Notes: generated from the sequence alone by a model not told the origin. 64,000 nucleotides of DNA from Bacteroidales bacterium UBA5197 (GCA_002412885.1 DHVX01000048.1:62001-126000), one strand, 5' to 3'. Positions 14,826 to 24,356 are shown, numbered from the stretch's first letter. Translations and numbers: made by a program.

Positions 14826-16443
14826 AGTTCAAGAATTTTAGCTGTGACTGAATTTCAGTTTCCAATGCTATGTTTTCAGCAAATAGTTTGTCTAAATTAT
14901 CCTCAAAGCCCTTCATTTTTGTTGTAAATTCTTCTGCGGTAATGTCAACATATTCAATCTTTATCTCAAAATATTGCCCTGCGCTCAACGAGTGGTTTTT
15001 TTGTTTTATTTCATCATAACTTACCACTACCGAAAAATCTTCAAGAGCTACTTTGTTATTGAAAGTGTCAATAATCTGTTGTTCTTCTTTTGCTGTCAAT
15101 ACCGTTTTTTGGTTTTTGCCTTCTTTTATGGTTTCACCCAAATTAGAAGCATCGATCAGCACCACATTACCTTTGTTGTTTTTATCCATAAATACGATGG
15201 AAACATTGGTGCCTGTGGTTGCAAAAATATTGCTTGGCATACTTACCACACCAGCCAGCATTTTGCTTTCCACTAATTTTTCACGGATTTTTTTGTCAAT
15301 ACCAGCTTGTGCTGTAATAAAACCTGTCGGAACTACAACGGCTGCTTTACCTTTTTTGCTCAACGAAAAAATAATGTGTTGCAAGAATAGCGAGTAAATC
15401 GCCATTTTGTCCTTTGCTTGCTTTGCTATATTTGGTATTCCTGCAAAAAAACGGTCTTTGTTTTCTTTACAATCCAAATCGTTGCGGTAATCCGAAAAGT
15501 CGAGTTTAAAAGGTGGATTGGAAACAATAAAATCGAATTTTTCCAACTCTCCGTTTTCGTTTTTATGGTAAGGGTGCGAAATGGTGTTACCCTGAATAAT
15601 GTTTTGAATGGAATGTACCAGGTTATTTAAAATCAGATTCAAACGCAACAGGCTTGATGATTTTTGGCTGATATCCTGAGAGTAGATGGTGCATTTGTCT
15701 TCGCCAATAGCATGGGCAATGTTCATCAACAAAGTTCCCGAACCTGCCGAAGGGTCGTAAACAGTTACATCTTGCACCGGTTCGGTTACTAGAATGGCAG
15801 CCATGATTTTTGCCACGGCATGTGGAGTAAAATATTCGGCATACTTGCCACCGCTATTGGTGTTGTAGTCTTTTATGAGGTATTCAAAAATAGTGGCGTA
15901 AAAATCAAATTTCTGATTAAAAATATGCTCGAAACTTACACCTACCAGTTTATTGATAATGGCTTTAGCAAAAGCATCACGTTTCGAACCATCGCTGATG
16001 TATTCGGTAATCCGGTCAAATAAAACCACCTTGGCCCCGCCATCGGTTTTTACCGAAAATATATCGTTGTTGGTAATGGCAATATCCATTAAGGTATCGT
16101 CAAATAATTTGGCAAAATCGCTTCCGTTTTGTCTGCCAAAAAGTTCTGATATAAAATGATGAGGTTTCAGTTTTGCAGTATCGGCACCCAATTGCAAAAG
16201 CAACATTTCGTAATCGTCATCGGAATAAGTACTTATTTCTTTTTCCCAATTGTCGGCTTTCTTTAATTTGATGTCGAGTTTCTTTACCTCAAAAGCAAAT
16301 TTGTCGTTCATGAATTTATACAGGAAAACCTGGGTGATTATTTTAAACTCATTGCCATCGTTACCCAAACCATAGTTTGCGCTTATGCTTTTCAGGCTGT
16401 CAATGAGGGCTTTGGTTTTTTCTTTAAAATCTATTTCTGTCAT
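14818..16443 (-). CDS. hsdM: Type I restriction-modification N6-adenine methyltransferase subunit
   Basis: The 541 residues carry an N-terminal HsdM helical domain (about 1-160) and an N6-MTase domain with the SAM-binding DPSAGSG (230-236) and the catalytic NPPF (309-312). The protein methylates adenine in host recognition sites with HsdS, protecting them from HsdR. The C-terminal coiled part (DKLFAENIALETEIQSQL) fits contact with HsdS. It overlaps hsdR by 4 bases and hsdS by 8, showing tight co-translation. No defect seen. Confidence 0.95.
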   Translation of the reverse strand: MTEIDFKEKTKALIDSLKSISANYGLGNDGNEFKIITQVFLYKFMNDKFAFEVKKLDIKLKKADNWEKEISTYSDDDYEMLLLQLGADTAKLKPHHFISELFGRQNGSDFAKLFDDTLMDIAITNNDIFSVKTDGGAKVVLFDRITEYISDGSKRDAFAKAIINKLVGVSFEHIFNQKFDFYATIFEYLIKDYNTNSGGKYAEYFTPHAVAKIMAAILVTEPVQDVTVYDPSAGSGTLLMNIAHAIGEDKCTIYSQDISQKSSSLLRLNLILNNLVHSIQNIIQGNTISHPYHKNENGELEKFDFIVSNPPFKLDFSDYRNDLDCKENKDRFFAGIPNIAKQAKDKMAIYSLFLQHIIFSLSKKGKAAVVVPTGFITAQAGIDKKIREKLVESKMLAGVVSMPSNIFATTGTNVSIVFMDKNNKGNVVLIDASNLGETIKEGKNQKTVLTAKEEQQIIDTFNNKVALEDFSVVVSYDEIKQKNHSLSAGQYFEIKIEYVDITAEEFTTKMKGFEDNLDKLFAENIALETEIQSQLKFLNYE

Positions 16444-19400
16444 ACTGCTCTTCCGTAGAACTCGTTGATGTATTCGTTTACCACCAGAGTGTTAATAAAC
16501 TTTGATGATTCAGCGTTCAAATTTATGTTGTTTTTGTTTTTAAATTGGTCAATAACCAATCGCATCATTTCAGAGCTGAAATAACTTTCAGCTTTCAACA
16601 ATTTTGTGTTTTGTAAAACCTGCAAGTCAGCTTCCTGCTTTACACTCTTCAACGCTTCAAAAATCTGAATTTCTTTTTGCGATAATGTACCTTTTTCAAC
16701 TAAGCGTTTGTGGATTCGGGCGTATTTCGGATCGCTTTGATATTTGTCTTTCAGTAAATTGTTCTGGCGGTTGAGTTCCTTTATTTTTTCGTAAATTTTA
16801 GTCAATGCGCCAATATTTTGCTTCATTTCATCCTGTGTAATTTCGTCCAGATTTTTTTTGTCGAAGAGCCGTTTCAGTTCCTCATACAAAGAAATAAAAT
16901 CCGGGTCTTTCTTGTCGAAATTACTTGCCAGAGTTTCACGGGTTTTCCGCAAGGTGTCTTTCAATTCATCAGCTAAAATCAGTTCTTCTTCCGAAATTTT
17001 GGTGAAATGAAACAATACATCTTCCAACGCAATATTTAGAAGATTGGTATTGTCAATGTTGTTTTTTAAAGCCTCTTGAGTATTAAGCAGCGCTAAATGA
17101 TTTTCGGTTTCACGGTAAAGTTGCGCCAGCTTTTTGAAATCAATTTTTTCGAGCAGATCAAAATGGCCGAATAGCCGGATCAGGTTGTACAAACTCTTTG
17201 CATTACCTAACGCTTTCTTAATGAGCAATACCTTTTCGCGGTCTTGAATCTGGGTTATTTGTTGTGAGAATAGTTCTGCGTTGGTCGTGTCGAAGTAAAA
17301 CAAAACATCCCTTATTTCAGCAATTTCCAGTTCAATTTCTTCTTTGGTTTTAAACAGATCGGAGTAAAATTCCATTTCATCGCCAAGCTCGGCTTGCAAT
17401 TCATCGAAATAGGCTTTGTTGGTTGCGTCAAATTCAGCTTTTATGTCAGCAAAATCAACCACATAACCATACTTAAAGTTTTTGTAGGTTCGATTAACTC
17501 TTGTGAGTGTCTGCAATAAATTGTGCCGTTTTATAACACGCCCGATGTATAATTTCTTTAAACGTTTGGCATCAAATCCGGTTAAAAGCATGTTGTAAAC
17601 AAATAGAAAATCAATTTCTCCTTCTTTAAAATCTTCAACTAAATCCTTCCGTTCCTGCGGAGAACCAATATCATGAAGAATAATTGCTGCTGTTTTAACC
17701 TTATAACTGTGTCTTAGTTTTGCTTTATATTTCACCGTAGTTTCTGCGGCTTGCAGCAATGCCTCTTGTTCAGATCCAACGGCATATTTTTCATTGAAAA
17801 TCCTGTACATTTCTCTTGCCTGGTCGGAACTGTCGCAAACTACCATGCCTCCAATGGAACTATCGGAAAAAGTCAAACGGCTCTTTTCAAAGTCGTTAAT
17901 GATATAGTCAAGCATTGGTTCTACAAAATTCGTATGAGCAAATACTTCCTGCCTGTCTATGTCTCCCTTTAAAATTTTAATCTTATCCAATGCATCTTTC
18001 AGCACAATTTTGTAATTGCTTTCAATTTCCTCCCTTATTAACCGGAGCGTATAACCATCAGCAATCGAAGCATTGTAATAATATTTGTGAATGTAATCCC
18101 CAAATAAATCTTTCGAATAATAATCCTTGGTAATGAGTGGTGTGCCTGTTAACCCGATCTTTATTGAATTGGTGTCGGATAGCGTAAGGTTTGCCAGAAA
18201 ACTCCCTTGCGGATTGTAACTGCGGTGTACTTCATCTAAAAAATAAATTCGTTGAATACTGATGTCGTAGTCTTGCTTTTGTGTCACATTAGCTTCTTCG
18301 CTGAATTTTTGAATATTTACAACCGTAATCTCTGGTTTTCCCGAATTGTTATGAATGGCAGTTGTAGTTTTAATAGACCTTACAAATTCTGCTTTTGAAT
18401 CTACAATATGAACAATCAGGCCACGAGCCGTAAATTCTCTTTTTGCCTGAATAAGCAAGTCTATTCGGTCCACAATAAAATAGAACTTAGGAATTACCAT
18501 TTTCTTTTGGAAATAATCGGTCAGGTAGCGAACATTGTAAAAAGCCAGGGCAGTTTTACCACTTCCCTGTGTGTGCCATATAATTCCTTTTTTTATACCC
18601 TTCTCTAACTTGTTTTCAATAGCTTTTGTAGCAAATATCTGAGGGTAACGCATCACATGTTTTTCAACTCCTTTTTTTTCATCCACATATGCGATAGCAT
18701 ATTTTAATATGAACGAAAGCCTGTCTTTTGAAAACAGCGATGTCAGAATGCGATTTGTTGGCGAGTTTACGTTTTTATTTGTCTGAAATTCAGGTGAGTT
18801 TTTTATTACTGCAAGATTGTTGTCCTTTAGAACAAAATTTTCAAGATTATCGTCTTCAGCTGACAGTAATATGGAGTGATCTAACTTTTCTTCTTCTCTG
18901 AAATAGTTGAAAATTGGTTTTGTGTATGATGGTGAGGCATAAAAAGCGCCCTGCAAAGGTTCGATGTCTTCATTATCGTACTCCATATTGTTGGAGAAAA
19001 CCATCAATTGAGTAAGGTTTACAAACTTTCGGAATTTCTTGTTCTGGAATCGTTTGTTAATTCGTTCTCGCTCTGCAATTATACCATCCCGGTTGTTGGG
19101 CTTTTTAACTTCAATAAATGCCAGAGGCATTCCATTGACTAAAAGAACTATATCTGGTCTGAATTCTTCGTCTCCATTTCTGTAAGTCAATTCAGTTACA
19201 ACATGAAACGTATTCTTCTCGAAATTATCAAAGTCAATAAGTTTAGTTCCTGACTCGCAGGTTAGTTTTTCATAGAACGCCTTTCCTAAATCCTCATAAT
19301 CAAGCAGCAGGGAAGTTTCCACCAATAACCTTTCTGCCTGGTCTTGGTCAAAGTCAGGATTAATCCTAAGAATCGATTCTTTGAATATTTCCGTGAAAAT

Positions 19401-19511
19401 ATTTGTCTCAGTATCCCAGATTGCATCTTTCAGCGAAAGATAAATGCATCCCAGTCTACATAAATGCAATATAGCTGGAATTTTTACTCTTGAATCTTCG
19501 TTAAATTTCAT
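16440..19511 (-). CDS. hsdR: Type I restriction-modification endonuclease/translocase subunit
   Basis: The 1023 residues have all expected parts: PD-(D/E)XK nuclease (RPDIVLL at 118-124, AFIEVKKP at 131-138), Walker A QGSGKT (315-320), DEVH box (426-429), GLTGTP (453-458), the motif VI region QTLTRVNRTYKN, and a long helical C-terminal domain for contact with the methylase. HsdR pulls unmodified DNA and cuts it at a distance. It is the first gene of a six-gene operon; the promoter should lie in the spacer at 19512-19723. The gene appears intact. Confidence 0.95.
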   Translation of the reverse strand: MKFNEDSRVKIPAILHLCRLGCIYLSLKDAIWDTETNIFTEIFKESILRINPDFDQDQAERLLVETSLLLDYEDLGKAFYEKLTCESGTKLIDFDNFEKNTFHVVTELTYRNGDEEFRPDIVLLVNGMPLAFIEVKKPNNRDGIIAERERINKRFQNKKFRKFVNLTQLMVFSNNMEYDNEDIEPLQGAFYASPSYTKPIFNYFREEEKLDHSILLSAEDDNLENFVLKDNNLAVIKNSPEFQTNKNVNSPTNRILTSLFSKDRLSFILKYAIAYVDEKKGVEKHVMRYPQIFATKAIENKLEKGIKKGIIWHTQGSGKTALAFYNVRYLTDYFQKKMVIPKFYFIVDRIDLLIQAKREFTARGLIVHIVDSKAEFVRSIKTTTAIHNNSGKPEITVVNIQKFSEEANVTQKQDYDISIQRIYFLDEVHRSYNPQGSFLANLTLSDTNSIKIGLTGTPLITKDYYSKDLFGDYIHKYYYNASIADGYTLRLIREEIESNYKIVLKDALDKIKILKGDIDRQEVFAHTNFVEPMLDYIINDFEKSRLTFSDSSIGGMVVCDSSDQAREMYRIFNEKYAVGSEQEALLQAAETTVKYKAKLRHSYKVKTAAIILHDIGSPQERKDLVEDFKEGEIDFLFVYNMLLTGFDAKRLKKLYIGRVIKRHNLLQTLTRVNRTYKNFKYGYVVDFADIKAEFDATNKAYFDELQAELGDEMEFYSDLFKTKEEIELEIAEIRDVLFYFDTTNAELFSQQITQIQDREKVLLIKKALGNAKSLYNLIRLFGHFDLLEKIDFKKLAQLYRETENHLALLNTQEALKNNIDNTNLLNIALEDVLFHFTKISEEELILADELKDTLRKTRETLASNFDKKDPDFISLYEELKRLFDKKNLDEITQDEMKQNIGALTKIYEKIKELNRQNNLLKDKYQSDPKYARIHKRLVEKGTLSQKEIQIFEALKSVKQEADLQVLQNTKLLKAESYFSSEMMRLVIDQFKNKNNINLNAESSKFINTLVVNEYINEFYGRAV

Positions 19512-19514
19512 ATT

Positions 19515-19715
19515 TCATTGTCTAAAAAATATAGGCCGCAAGTTACTCAATTTCCTGTGACGGGTCGGCAAAAAACAACTCTTTTGTAAGCTGGAGCATT
19601 GGGATGTTTTACGGGGCTGGCAAAAAGTGATAGCCGACACAAATGTATGTAAAGATTTAGAATGATTCCGCGATCACGAAAACCTGCATTTGTTAAAGCG
19701 TTTAGTAATAACAGG
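19515..19715 (-). repeat. attC-like spacer between GHKL/HNH unit and the RM operon
   Basis: It contains ACAAATGTATGTAAAGATTT and CCTGCATTTGTTAAAGCGTTTA, which closely match 1243-1262 and 1283-1302 in the first cassette palindrome. Upstream half-sites GGTCGGCAAAA and GCTGGCAAAA are visible. This shows that the defence genes share boundary sequence with the small-gene cassette array. The hsdR promoter probably lies here too. Confidence 0.55.
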
Positions 19716-19723
19716 GCTCCTTT

Positions 19724-21478
19724 CTATTCAGATTTCAATTCATCGATTAACCATAATAAATTATGTCGTGCAACACTAATTATGTCAACATAGGTTCTAT
19801 AAAGGACATCACCTCTCTCATTATGAGAACTTATTATTCCTTTTACTTTGCCGCCAAGTAAAATGATTTCTATTTTTTGATTGTGAAAATAGGTATTCAA
19901 TTCATCGCGGTACTTCAAAGCTTGAGCTTCGGTATCACGGTTTAGAGTAAAACTTGGTCTTTTAAACTCGATTAAAACTAATGACCTTGTAATGTTCCTT
20001 CCAAATAAAATATCAGGTCTATCATTTGGATTTTCACCGTGGTATGTTTTGCCAATAACTTTATCAATTGAGGATTTAAGTCCTTGGTCTGAAAACATTA
20101 CTGAATAATCGTCGCCAAAAAGCCAAGTGTTTTTTTCAAAAGCTTTGTGAACAGTTGATTCTAAAGTTAAAGGATTGTCAATTAATATGTTCAGTTCATC
20201 CAAGAATCGTAAGCGGTTTATAGCTTGGCTAGTGATTATACTCATTTCTAAGAATCCAAAATCAGAAAGTGCGTCAGCAAATTTTTCCACGTCACCACTT
20301 CTAGTGTCCTGAATATTTTGAATAATATCCCAATAATGGTCTTTTTCCATCGCAGAGACCATTACTGAAATTACAGTGTTAATTCTATCTTCTGTTTCAC
20401 CATAAAATTTTTCAAGGACTTTATATAGTGCTTTCTTAGCAAATGGCTGCTTATACTCCGGTAATTTTTCTAATTCTTTATTGATTTTGCGTTGATACCT
20501 AGCTCTCGCCATTTTCATATCAGTAACGAAGACCTCATCAACGGAGATTTTAAGTTTTTCTGTAGCATCATGCGATATCATTTTATATAATTTGCTGTTA
20601 TCTATTACTGCGCCAAAGTCAGCAGTAATATCATTTTCTAAATCATCACATACAAGCTCACCGTATACTCGGTTTTGCAATTTTCTTGGAATAATTTCAT
20701 CATCAAAAAGAAAGTTCTGAGGTCTGCCAATAATTTTGTTATTTACTCTGATAACAATGCCTGCTTGTTTAATAGGTTTTTCCGTAATTGTATAATTTAG
20801 AGTTGCCGTTTTCCCATTTGTTAATTCAATTTTTTGAGAGAAGGGTTTTCCTTGAAGATCCAAAACACCTATATCCTCATTGTTAATTGTTAGGTTAAAG
20901 TCCGTTTCTCTGCCGTAATCTCTCATCAAAATTTCTTTCAACCTTTCAGGGTTTGGATAATTGAAGTTATCGCTAATTCCTTCTAAAGTTATTATTGTTC
21001 CATGTTTTTCTTTATCACAATTCTCAACAGAAATAGGCAAAGGCACTTTCTCCAAATCATACCCAGCCCTTGCAAGCTCGTCTTTATTAATTAGTAAGGA
21101 AGTAACTCTCCCAGCAGCAAATGTTTCGATTCTCATTTGGCTTGCGACCATTAAGCCAGCAAATTTTCCAATTCCTTTTCTGCCTTTTACCCTCCTTTTC
21201 TTTAGAATAGAAAAGCTGCCTTTTCGTGAAGATCTGCTGTTTGCTATGTTTAAATATTCATTCCGAACCTCATTTTCTTTCATCCCCGAGCCATCATCAA
21301 TGATTATTATTTTGGGAATGGGGGTAAGATCATCTGGTAAAATGATTGTTACATTTTCAGCATCAGCATCATAAGAGTTGTCGATTAGCTCTTTTGTTGC
21401 TTCTTCAATTGAACGGTATGTCTCTCCTAGTAGCTCAGCTAGTTTGGGATCAACTCTAAAGTGGGCTGAATTTGCCAT
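19724..21478 (-). CDS. GHKL ATPase fused to a PD-(D/E)XK nuclease domain (MutL/MORC-like defence protein)
   Basis: The 584 residues start with a GHKL (gyrase-Hsp90-kinase-MutL) ATPase: N box KELIDNSYDADA (29-40), G1 IIDDGSGM (59-66), G2-like GRKGIGKFAG (99-108). The C-terminal domain has RPDILFGR (487-494) and LIEFKRP (502-508), a complete PD...ExK nuclease motif. ATPases of this kind fused or linked to nucleases are known from restriction-type and MORC-related systems. The start lies 50 bases after the stop of the HNH gene, so the two form an operon. Probably a DNA-clamping effector with ATP-controlled cutting; target unknown. Confidence 0.8.
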   Translation of the reverse strand: MANSAHFRVDPKLAELLGETYRSIEEATKELIDNSYDADAENVTIILPDDLTPIPKIIIIDDGSGMKENEVRNEYLNIANSRSSRKGSFSILKKRRVKGRKGIGKFAGLMVASQMRIETFAAGRVTSLLINKDELARAGYDLEKVPLPISVENCDKEKHGTIITLEGISDNFNYPNPERLKEILMRDYGRETDFNLTINNEDIGVLDLQGKPFSQKIELTNGKTATLNYTITEKPIKQAGIVIRVNNKIIGRPQNFLFDDEIIPRKLQNRVYGELVCDDLENDITADFGAVIDNSKLYKMISHDATEKLKISVDEVFVTDMKMARARYQRKINKELEKLPEYKQPFAKKALYKVLEKFYGETEDRINTVISVMVSAMEKDHYWDIIQNIQDTRSGDVEKFADALSDFGFLEMSIITSQAINRLRFLDELNILIDNPLTLESTVHKAFEKNTWLFGDDYSVMFSDQGLKSSIDKVIGKTYHGENPNDRPDILFGRNITRSLVLIEFKRPSFTLNRDTEAQALKYRDELNTYFHNQKIEIILLGGKVKGIISSHNERGDVLYRTYVDIISVARHNLLWLIDELKSE

Positions 21479-21528
21479 ATTTATTGTGGTGTTTTTGTTA
21501 GTTTAGTTTTCAATATTAAGCCTTGCTG

Positions 21529-22296
21529 CTAACGTTTTACAAGTTTGTTTCTAAAATGCTCGGGGTAAAGTATTGCTTTCTCGTCTTGTGCCAAAGTTTT
21601 TTTTACCCAATCGAGATTACGGTTAATTAAATTTAGTGTTATTGGAATTGCACCGTATTTGAACTTGAATAATAGAGTTTGCTCATCAACTTCTAGATAC
21701 TTTAAGTCGCAATGATTTTTTTTGAGACGAAATTTATCAGAGAACCTTGGCACACTGCAAAACTTTGCAATTTCAAAATCAGTAGTCAGAAATGGCCAAT
21801 CATTATTTGTTTTTGATGTTAGAAAATCCTTTAATTCTTTGAAGACATACTTTTTGAATAAAGTTCGCTGTGAAACGTAGATTGATTCAAGTCCAATTTT
21901 TAAAACAAGTTTTGAAGTTGCTACTTCACTTTTGTCAAATGAAGCAATAACTATATGCCCGGTTTGAGTTAAATGGTCAAAGTCCTCAAAATTATCTAGT
22001 GTAAGCCCTTTTACTGTTAAATAACTTGGTCTAAATTCCTTGTCTCCTGCGATAGTTAAGTTATTTACCTTCCCTTTTGCATTATTCCCTTTTTTTGTTA
22101 CAACGCCAAATCTTGCTCTTTCCATTATGAAAACAGAATTTGTCAAAGCCGTGTCTTCAAATTTTGAGAATCTTCCGTTGCAAGTGTCGCAAACTTTACC
22201 CTTTTGCATTACATAGTCCTTGTTGCCGAATGATTCAGAAACGATATGCTCAACTGATTTGGCTTCGGTGTCAATGTCGCAAAAAATGCACTTCAT
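21529..22296 (-). CDS. HNH endonuclease-family protein
   Basis: The start is placed at MKCIFCDIDTEAKSVEHIV; the longer frame adds 16 residues with no function. CIFC (residues 3-6) and CDTC (about 36-39) bind zinc, and EHIVSESFGNK between them carries the HNH His, the layout of HNH_5-type nucleases. The remaining 200 residues are unassigned and may bind DNA or the partner. Its stop lies 50 bases before the GHKL-nuclease gene on the same strand, so the two are likely co-transcribed. Function as nicking or cutting enzyme is inferred from the motif. Confidence 0.75.
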   Translation of the reverse strand: MKCIFCDIDTEAKSVEHIVSESFGNKDYVMQKGKVCDTCNGRFSKFEDTALTNSVFIMERARFGVVTKKGNNAKGKVNNLTIAGDKEFRPSYLTVKGLTLDNFEDFDHLTQTGHIVIASFDKSEVATSKLVLKIGLESIYVSQRTLFKKYVFKELKDFLTSKTNNDWPFLTTDFEIAKFCSVPRFSDKFRLKKNHCDLKYLEVDEQTLLFKFKYGAIPITLNLINRNLDWVKKTLAQDEKAILYPEHFRNKLVKR

Positions 22297-22509
22297 GTTT
22301 TTGTTTTGTCTATTTGTTTTATGAAGAAAAATTCGAGTTAGCAACCTTTAAACCCATAATTACAATCAGTTCTTCGCATCAAATATAACAACTTATTAAA
22401 TATCCTTGCTATCTAACATAGTATCACTTCATCTATAGGGTTAAAATTATTCCCCTGATGTAAAGGGATAAGAATACCAGATCAGGTATTTCACTTTTAA
22501 ATGCCAAGA

Positions 22510-23310
22510 TTAATCGTTGTTAAGCCCGATAGAGTTTCTTCCAAATTTCTTTTTAAATAACCGTTCCTTTTTAATCGCTTCTTCAGGGGTTATCGTCCGA
22601 GGCAAAAGCATTAAAATCGAAAATTGAAAGTTGTCAGCGTAGCTTTTGTCTTCAGCAATAAGTTCTTTCAATGATTTATTGTCTCCGTGCCCGTTTGTCG
22701 AAACATATTTGCTCCATCTTCCCCAAAATCCATCTTCGCCATATGCTGAACCCACATAAAGTTTGCCCGATTTTACGTCGCTAATTAAATAAACTCCTTT
22801 TGTCACCGATAACATTCTTTTCCAATCGCTATATTGGTTATTGATTATCTCTTTTAGTTCATGGAAATCAAGTATAAAATCAGAATAATCAGTAAATTGC
22901 TTGTAATGAAGACCTGGATGAATCTGGATAACTTCCATTTCGTTTTTTATCCATTGATGCCAAGCGATTGCATTTTTCCATTTAATAATCACTCTCTCTC
23001 GTAAATCTTCAAATCCAGGAACTTCTTCCATTTGATATTCGAAACTGCCGTCTTCAAGTTGATTTTTGTTTTTCAATTCATAAACGCCTATAAATCTTGA
23101 TAAGACTCCCTCTTCACCAATAAATGATACGATGTATTCGACACTATTAAAAACGTCTTTTGATTGAGTGCTTTGATAGTTCAAAAATTCTTGTCTCTTA
23201 TAACGATACCAAGTGTATAAATCAAGTCGGCTGTCTTTGTGTCTAACAAGCTTTGCCTTTGATTTTTTGTCAAGTCCCCGGCTAAAAAGTAATTCTTGAA
23301 TTGTTATCAT
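22510..23310 (-). CDS. GIY-YIG nuclease-domain protein
   Basis: The 266 residues have an N-terminal part of about 165 residues without a known family and a C-terminal GIY-YIG domain: GVYLI (172-176), LYVGSAYG (184-191), WGRWSKY (196-202) and a later Glu in KKERLFKKKFG. The N-terminal part may recognise DNA; its YTWYRYKRQEFLNYQS resembles sequence-reading regions of such nucleases only loosely. It lies 14 bases after the next gene, so the two are likely one operon. A stand-alone restriction-like or defence nuclease is plausible. Confidence 0.75.
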   Translation of the reverse strand: MITIQELLFSRGLDKKSKAKLVRHKDSRLDLYTWYRYKRQEFLNYQSTQSKDVFNSVEYIVSFIGEEGVLSRFIGVYELKNKNQLEDGSFEYQMEEVPGFEDLRERVIIKWKNAIAWHQWIKNEMEVIQIHPGLHYKQFTDYSDFILDFHELKEIINNQYSDWKRMLSVTKGVYLISDVKSGKLYVGSAYGEDGFWGRWSKYVSTNGHGDNKSLKELIAEDKSYADNFQFSILMLLPRTITPEEAIKKERLFKKKFGRNSIGLNND

Positions 23311-23324
23311 TTACTTTATTTTTG

Positions 23325-23951
23325 TTAGTTTGTATGCCTGTGGTGTCGCACTTTCACTTGGTCTGAATTTGTTTGCCCTCCGTTTAAATACATAATTAAT
23401 TCAACTGTCCTAAGTTTGGCCATTGGGTAACCAAGTCTTTTACAGATAGACTGGTGAATCTCTTCATATTCATTTATTTGTGTCAGATATTCACAAAACT
23501 TAATGAATGAAAAATATGCTTCACAGTTCCCAATTCTATGATTGTAGGCTAACTCGCCAGTCAGATAGTAATAAACTCTACTATCCCAAATTGGGAATTT
23601 GGCGGGGTTAACAAAATGTAGAAGTTTAGATGTACCAACTAATGAATTATTAAATAATCCTTTTAAGGTCTCAAGTTGCGCAATTGTCAGAACAACTCCA
23701 TTCTTGGCATTATTGAGAATTTCAATCGCTTCATCAAATTTATCAGAGCGAAAATCGAAAATTGTAGGCATCCATCCATAAGTAAAGTTAATACCTATAA
23801 TTAAATTATGCTTGGTTATAGTTTTTATATCACTGAAGTACTTCAAGAACTCAGGATAAGAAATATCATAAGTTTGTTTTTCAAAATTGAATTTGTCACA
23901 ATCCTGCAAAAACTTGTCAATGGTGACATGACTTTTAAATTTTTCTATCAT
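23325..23951 (-). CDS. Hypothetical protein upstream of GIY-YIG gene, possibly HhH-glycosylase-like
   Basis: The start is set at MIEKFKSHVTIDKFLQ; the frame is open 17 codons further but without sense. About 208 residues, mainly helical. The stretch LVGTSKLLHFVNPAKFPIWD (about 125-144) resembles proteins with the fold of helix-hairpin-helix DNA glycosylases that lack the enzyme site; this is a weak match from memory. No signal peptide. With the GIY-YIG gene 14 bases downstream it likely forms a two-gene unit. Confidence 0.5.
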   Translation of the reverse strand: MIEKFKSHVTIDKFLQDCDKFNFEKQTYDISYPEFLKYFSDIKTITKHNLIIGINFTYGWMPTIFDFRSDKFDEAIEILNNAKNGVVLTIAQLETLKGLFNNSLVGTSKLLHFVNPAKFPIWDSRVYYYLTGELAYNHRIGNCEAYFSFIKFCEYLTQINEYEEIHQSICKRLGYPMAKLRTVELIMYLNGGQTNSDQVKVRHHRHTN

Positions 23952-24101
23952 ATATCGTTGGCATTCTAAGATGGGTGCAATAAAGAGCAAATTTAACAAC
24001 ACTGCGCATCTATCTGATTTACCTTCACGCTAAAACCAATAGTAAAAATCAGTTCATCGCTTCAAATACATCAATTCATTGCTCAAAGTCAAAATGCAAC
24101 A

Positions 24102-24356
24102 TTAAAACTCGTGGTTCTTTGATGGACTATAAGGACAGCCCATTCCACGAGCAGTTGTTCCACAATAGACACATTTTCCAATACCAGATTCGTGCTTATG
24201 TTTTCCAGTAGGACTGTATGAACAACCCATTCCAAAAGTACTTGTATTACAGTAAACACATTTGTCACCAGTTCCAGAGTGCTCATGTTTACCTGTTGGA
24301 CTGTATGAGCAGCCCATTCCAAAAGTGGGACTACCACAAAATTTGCATTTACTCAT
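24102..24356 (-). CDS. Triple zinc-knuckle repeat protein
   Basis: The 84 residues consist of three nearly identical modules of about 28 residues, each CxxC (KCKFC, KCVYC, KCVYC), then GMGCSYSPTGKH or GMGCPYSPSKNH, ending in H-x-H-like residues. Each module offers three Cys and one or two His, enough to bind one zinc. No other domain is present. Modules with this CPYSP...H signature occur in small bacterial proteins of unknown role. It stands alone, downstream of no clear operon, in a defence neighbourhood, so it may bind nucleic acid or protein. Confidence 0.7.
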   Translation of the reverse strand: MSKCKFCGSPTFGMGCSYSPTGKHEHSGTGDKCVYCNTSTFGMGCSYSPTGKHKHESGIGKCVYCGTTARGMGCPYSPSKNHEF

